From the NCBI GenBank assembly GCA_002919115.1, contig PKER01000034.1, positions 1 to 7,549 of the forward strand: a stretch of 7,549 nt of DNA, given 5' to 3'. A model generated the notes under the pieces. That model saw only the letters and a program-made list of their open reading frames with translations. It did not search any database and was not told where the DNA came from. Origin of the DNA: a bacterium (GTDB taxonomy: Bacteria > Actinomycetota > Thermoleophilia > Solirubrobacterales > 70-9). A program made the translations under genes and the position numbers. Positions 6,125-7,549 of this stretch are shown one piece after another; positions within the stretch are counted from its first letter, which is position 1, and the number at the start of each line of letters is the position of its first letter.

Positions 6125-7462
6125 TTGGCCTTCGTGTCTGCAACCGAAACCCTGATCGAGTCCGAATCCGAAGCCAATCCCGCCGGTAGCGGCGACCTCA
6201 TGATCGAGGTCGACGGCAGGATGGTTCCCAACTACGCCGCCACCATCAAGCCCTTCGAGGAGGGCGATGTGGTCAGCGGCGAGGTCGTCCGCATCGACAA
6301 GGACGAGGTCCTCGTCGACATCGGCTACAAGTCCGAGGGAGTCATCCCGGCGAACGAGCTCTCGATTCGGCGCTCGGTCAACCCCGCCGAGGAGGTCGAG
6401 CTCGGCGAGCGCGTCGACGCGCTCGTGCTCACCAAGGAGGACCAGGAGGGGCGTCTCGTCCTCTCCAAGAAGCGCGCCCGCTTCGAGAAGGCCTGGCGCA
6501 AGATCGAGGCGGCCGCGGAGACCGGCGAGCCCGTGGAGGGCACGGTCATCGAGGTCGTCAAGGGCGGCCTCATCCTCGACCTCGGCGTGCGCGGCTTCCT
6601 GCCGGCGTCGCTGGTGGACATCCGCCGCGTGCACAACCTCGAGGAGTTCCGCAACCAGACCCTCGAGTGCAAGGTCATCGAGCTCAACCGCAGCCGCAAC
6701 AACGTCGTGCTCTCGCGGCGCGCGGTGCTCGAGGAGGAGCGCAAGGAGGTCCGCGAGCAGATCCTCGGCCGCCTGCAGCCGGGCATGATCGTCGAGGGCA
6801 AGATCTCGAACATCGTCGACTTCGGCGCCTTCGTCGACCTCGACGGCATCGACGGCCTGATCCACATCTCCGAGCTCTCCTGGAGCCACGTCAACCACCC
6901 GTCCGAGGTCCTTCAGATCGGGGAGACCGTGCGGGTCAAGGTGCTCGACATCGACCGCGAGCGCCAGCGCATCTCGCTCGGCCTCAAGCAGACGCAGGAG
7001 GACCCGTGGCAGAAGGTGCTTAACGAGTACCGCGTGGGCGACGTGCTCGAGGGCAAGGTCACCAAGGTCGTCGCCTTCGGCGCCTTCGTCGAGATCATCC
7101 CGGGCATCGAGGGCCTGGTCCACATCTCCGAGCTCGCCGAGCACCACGTCGAGACGCCGAGCGAGGTCGTCCAGCCGGGCGACATGAAGTGGGTCCGCAT
7201 CCTCGAGATTGACGAGGAGCGGCGCCGCATCTCGCTCTCGATCAAGCGCGCGGAGAGCCAGAACCTGCCGCTGCGTGACCTGATCCCCGACGAGCTCAAG
7301 CAGACCCTCGCCGCGGAGCAGGCCGCCCAGGAGCAGGCGCAGCGCGAGCAGGAGGCGGTCTCCGGCGGCGCCGACGTCCCCGACCTGGGCCTCTCCGAGG
7401 AAGTCTTCTCCGACGCTCCCCCCGCCGAGGAGGGGGGCGAGGAGCCCAGCGAGCAGGGCTGA
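6125..7462 (+). CDS. rpsA: 30S ribosomal protein S1
   Basis: Ribosomal protein S1 binds mRNA on the small subunit and helps recruit structured or Shine-Dalgarno-poor messages. The 445-residue product has four S1 (OB-fold) domains at about residues 46-117, 134-199, 219-288 and 304-374. Domains 3 and 4 carry the classic RNA-binding form, FGAFV followed by GLIHISELS or GLVHISELA. Residues 375-445 form a Gln/Glu-rich, probably disordered acidic tail. Four domains and this length fit actinobacterial S1 rather than the six-domain E. coli protein. The TTG at 6125 is used because 44 residues before the first domain agrees with relatives. The GTG at 6134 is a close alternative, while the ATG at 6200 would cut into the IEVDGRMVPNY stretch, which I recall as conserved in related S1 proteins. 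No clear Shine-Dalgarno site precedes any of them. coaE follows after 10 bases, a neighbour pair common in actinobacteria. Confidence 0.93.
   Translation: MAFVSATETLIESESEANPAGSGDLMIEVDGRMVPNYAATIKPFEEGDVVSGEVVRIDKDEVLVDIGYKSEGVIPANELSIRRSVNPAEEVELGERVDALVLTKEDQEGRLVLSKKRARFEKAWRKIEAAAETGEPVEGTVIEVVKGGLILDLGVRGFLPASLVDIRRVHNLEEFRNQTLECKVIELNRSRNNVVLSRRAVLEEERKEVREQILGRLQPGMIVEGKISNIVDFGAFVDLDGIDGLIHISELSWSHVNHPSEVLQIGETVRVKVLDIDRERQRISLGLKQTQEDPWQKVLNEYRVGDVLEGKVTKVVAFGAFVEIIPGIEGLVHISELAEHHVETPSEVVQPGDMKWVRILEIDEERRRISLSIKRAESQNLPLRDLIPDELKQTLAAEQAAQEQAQREQEAVSGGADVPDLGLSEEVFSDAPPAEEGGEEPSEQG
6820..6877 (+). repeat. S1 domain 3 copy of an internal rpsA repeat
   Basis: Two stretches here are identical to the domain 4 copy at 7075-7135: 18 bases (6820-6837 equals 7075-7092) and 17 bases (6861-6877 equals 7119-7135). 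They encode the FGAFV strand and the HISEL motif of consecutive S1 domains. The identity follows from domain duplication plus uniform codon choice. Confidence 0.6.
7075..7135 (+). repeat. S1 domain 4 copy of an internal rpsA repeat
   Basis: Partner of the repeat at 6820-6877, in the next S1 domain of the same gene. The two are 255 bases apart, a multiple of three, so recombination between them would delete one domain in frame. Confidence 0.6.
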
Positions 7463-7466
7463 GGAC

Positions 7467-7483
7467 GGCGCCTTGACGGCGCC
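7467..7483 (+). promoter_or_regulatory. Hairpin holding the coaE start codon in its loop
   Basis: GGCGCC (7467-7472) and GGCGCC (7478-7483) are self-complementary copies separated by TTGAC, so the TTG start of coaE would lie in the loop. GAGGA, the likely ribosome-binding site, overlaps the rpsA stop at 7461-7465. The arrangement could couple coaE translation to rpsA, but the stem is short. Confidence 0.3.
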
Positions 7484-7549
7484 GGGCCCAGCGCTCATCG
7501 GTCTCAGCGGAGCGATCGCGTCGGGCAAGTCGGCGGCGCTGCCATAGGC
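7473..7549 (+). CDS. coaE: Dephospho-CoA kinase, 5' fragment with an apparent in-frame stop
   Basis: The first codons of coaE, the last enzyme of coenzyme A synthesis, which phosphorylates dephospho-CoA with ATP in the cytoplasm. From the TTG at 7473 the frame reads MTAPGPALIGLSGAIASGKS, which contains the Walker A loop GAIASGKS right at the N-terminus, as expected for CoaE (usual form IGLTGGIGSGKS). GAGGA lies 7 bases before the TTG. The position just after rpsA supports the call. The frame then meets TAG at 7545-7547, five bases before the window ends, which would leave only 24 residues. An assembly or sequencing error at the contig edge is the simplest explanation; a real nonsense mutation or frameshift cannot be excluded. 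The rest of the gene is outside the window. Confidence 0.7.

Noticed and set aside
6122..7528. 468-codon minus-strand frame opposite rpsA
   Set aside because: Its Leu/Asp/Val-rich composition is the mirror of the S1 codons; rpsA has four clear S1 domains on the other strand.
1..7549. CRISPR array, tRNA, rRNA, insertion sequence or prophage genes
   Set aside because: I saw no regularly spaced repeats, no tRNA-like or rRNA-like stretch, no transposase or integrase motifs, and base composition looks uniform across the genes.

Overview
This 7.5 kb window is GC-rich, actinobacterial-type DNA, most likely from Thermoleophilia/Solirubrobacterales or a relative. The lineage is inferred from the strong G/C third-position bias, the four-domain S1 protein followed by coaE, the actinobacterial style of the phosphofructokinase, and use of GTG/TTG starts. 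No marker here fixes the lineage. There are five complete genes and one fragment; the window appears to end at a contig edge inside the sixth gene.

Left half, minus strand: a VOC/glyoxalase-fold protein (4392-4769), then an FAD-dependent oxidoreductase of the geranylgeranyl-reductase family (3157-4308), then a very large secreted PAP2-type phosphatase with accessory domains (28-3042). A perfect 12-bp hairpin lies between the VOC and oxidoreductase genes. An AT-rich, promoter-like island lies before the phosphatase gene, so the three may be separate transcription units. The phosphatase is the most unusual protein: signal peptide, a discoidin-like region, a beta-rich region, a complete PAP2/class A acid phosphatase signature, and a very basic Ig-like tail.

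Right half, plus strand, divergent from the VOC gene: a 6-phosphofructokinase (4925-6085) whose active-site residues predict pyrophosphate rather than ATP as phosphoryl donor, then ribosomal protein S1 (rpsA, 6125-7462), then the first codons of coaE (dephospho-CoA kinase, from 7473). Gaps are 39 and 10 nt, so co-transcription is plausible. The pfk gene has a strong Shine-Dalgarno sequence with a perfect 7-bp hairpin just upstream of it. rpsA starts without a visible Shine-Dalgarno sequence.

The genes do not form one obvious pathway. The right half is core metabolism and translation; the left half is lipid/redox and cell-envelope or extracellular functions. I see no mobile elements, CRISPR arrays, tRNA or rRNA, and no convincing new multi-gene system. 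The best leads are the phosphatase architecture, the predicted PPi-dependence of the phosphofructokinase, the 5' UTR hairpin of pfk, and the in-frame stop in coaE at the window edge.
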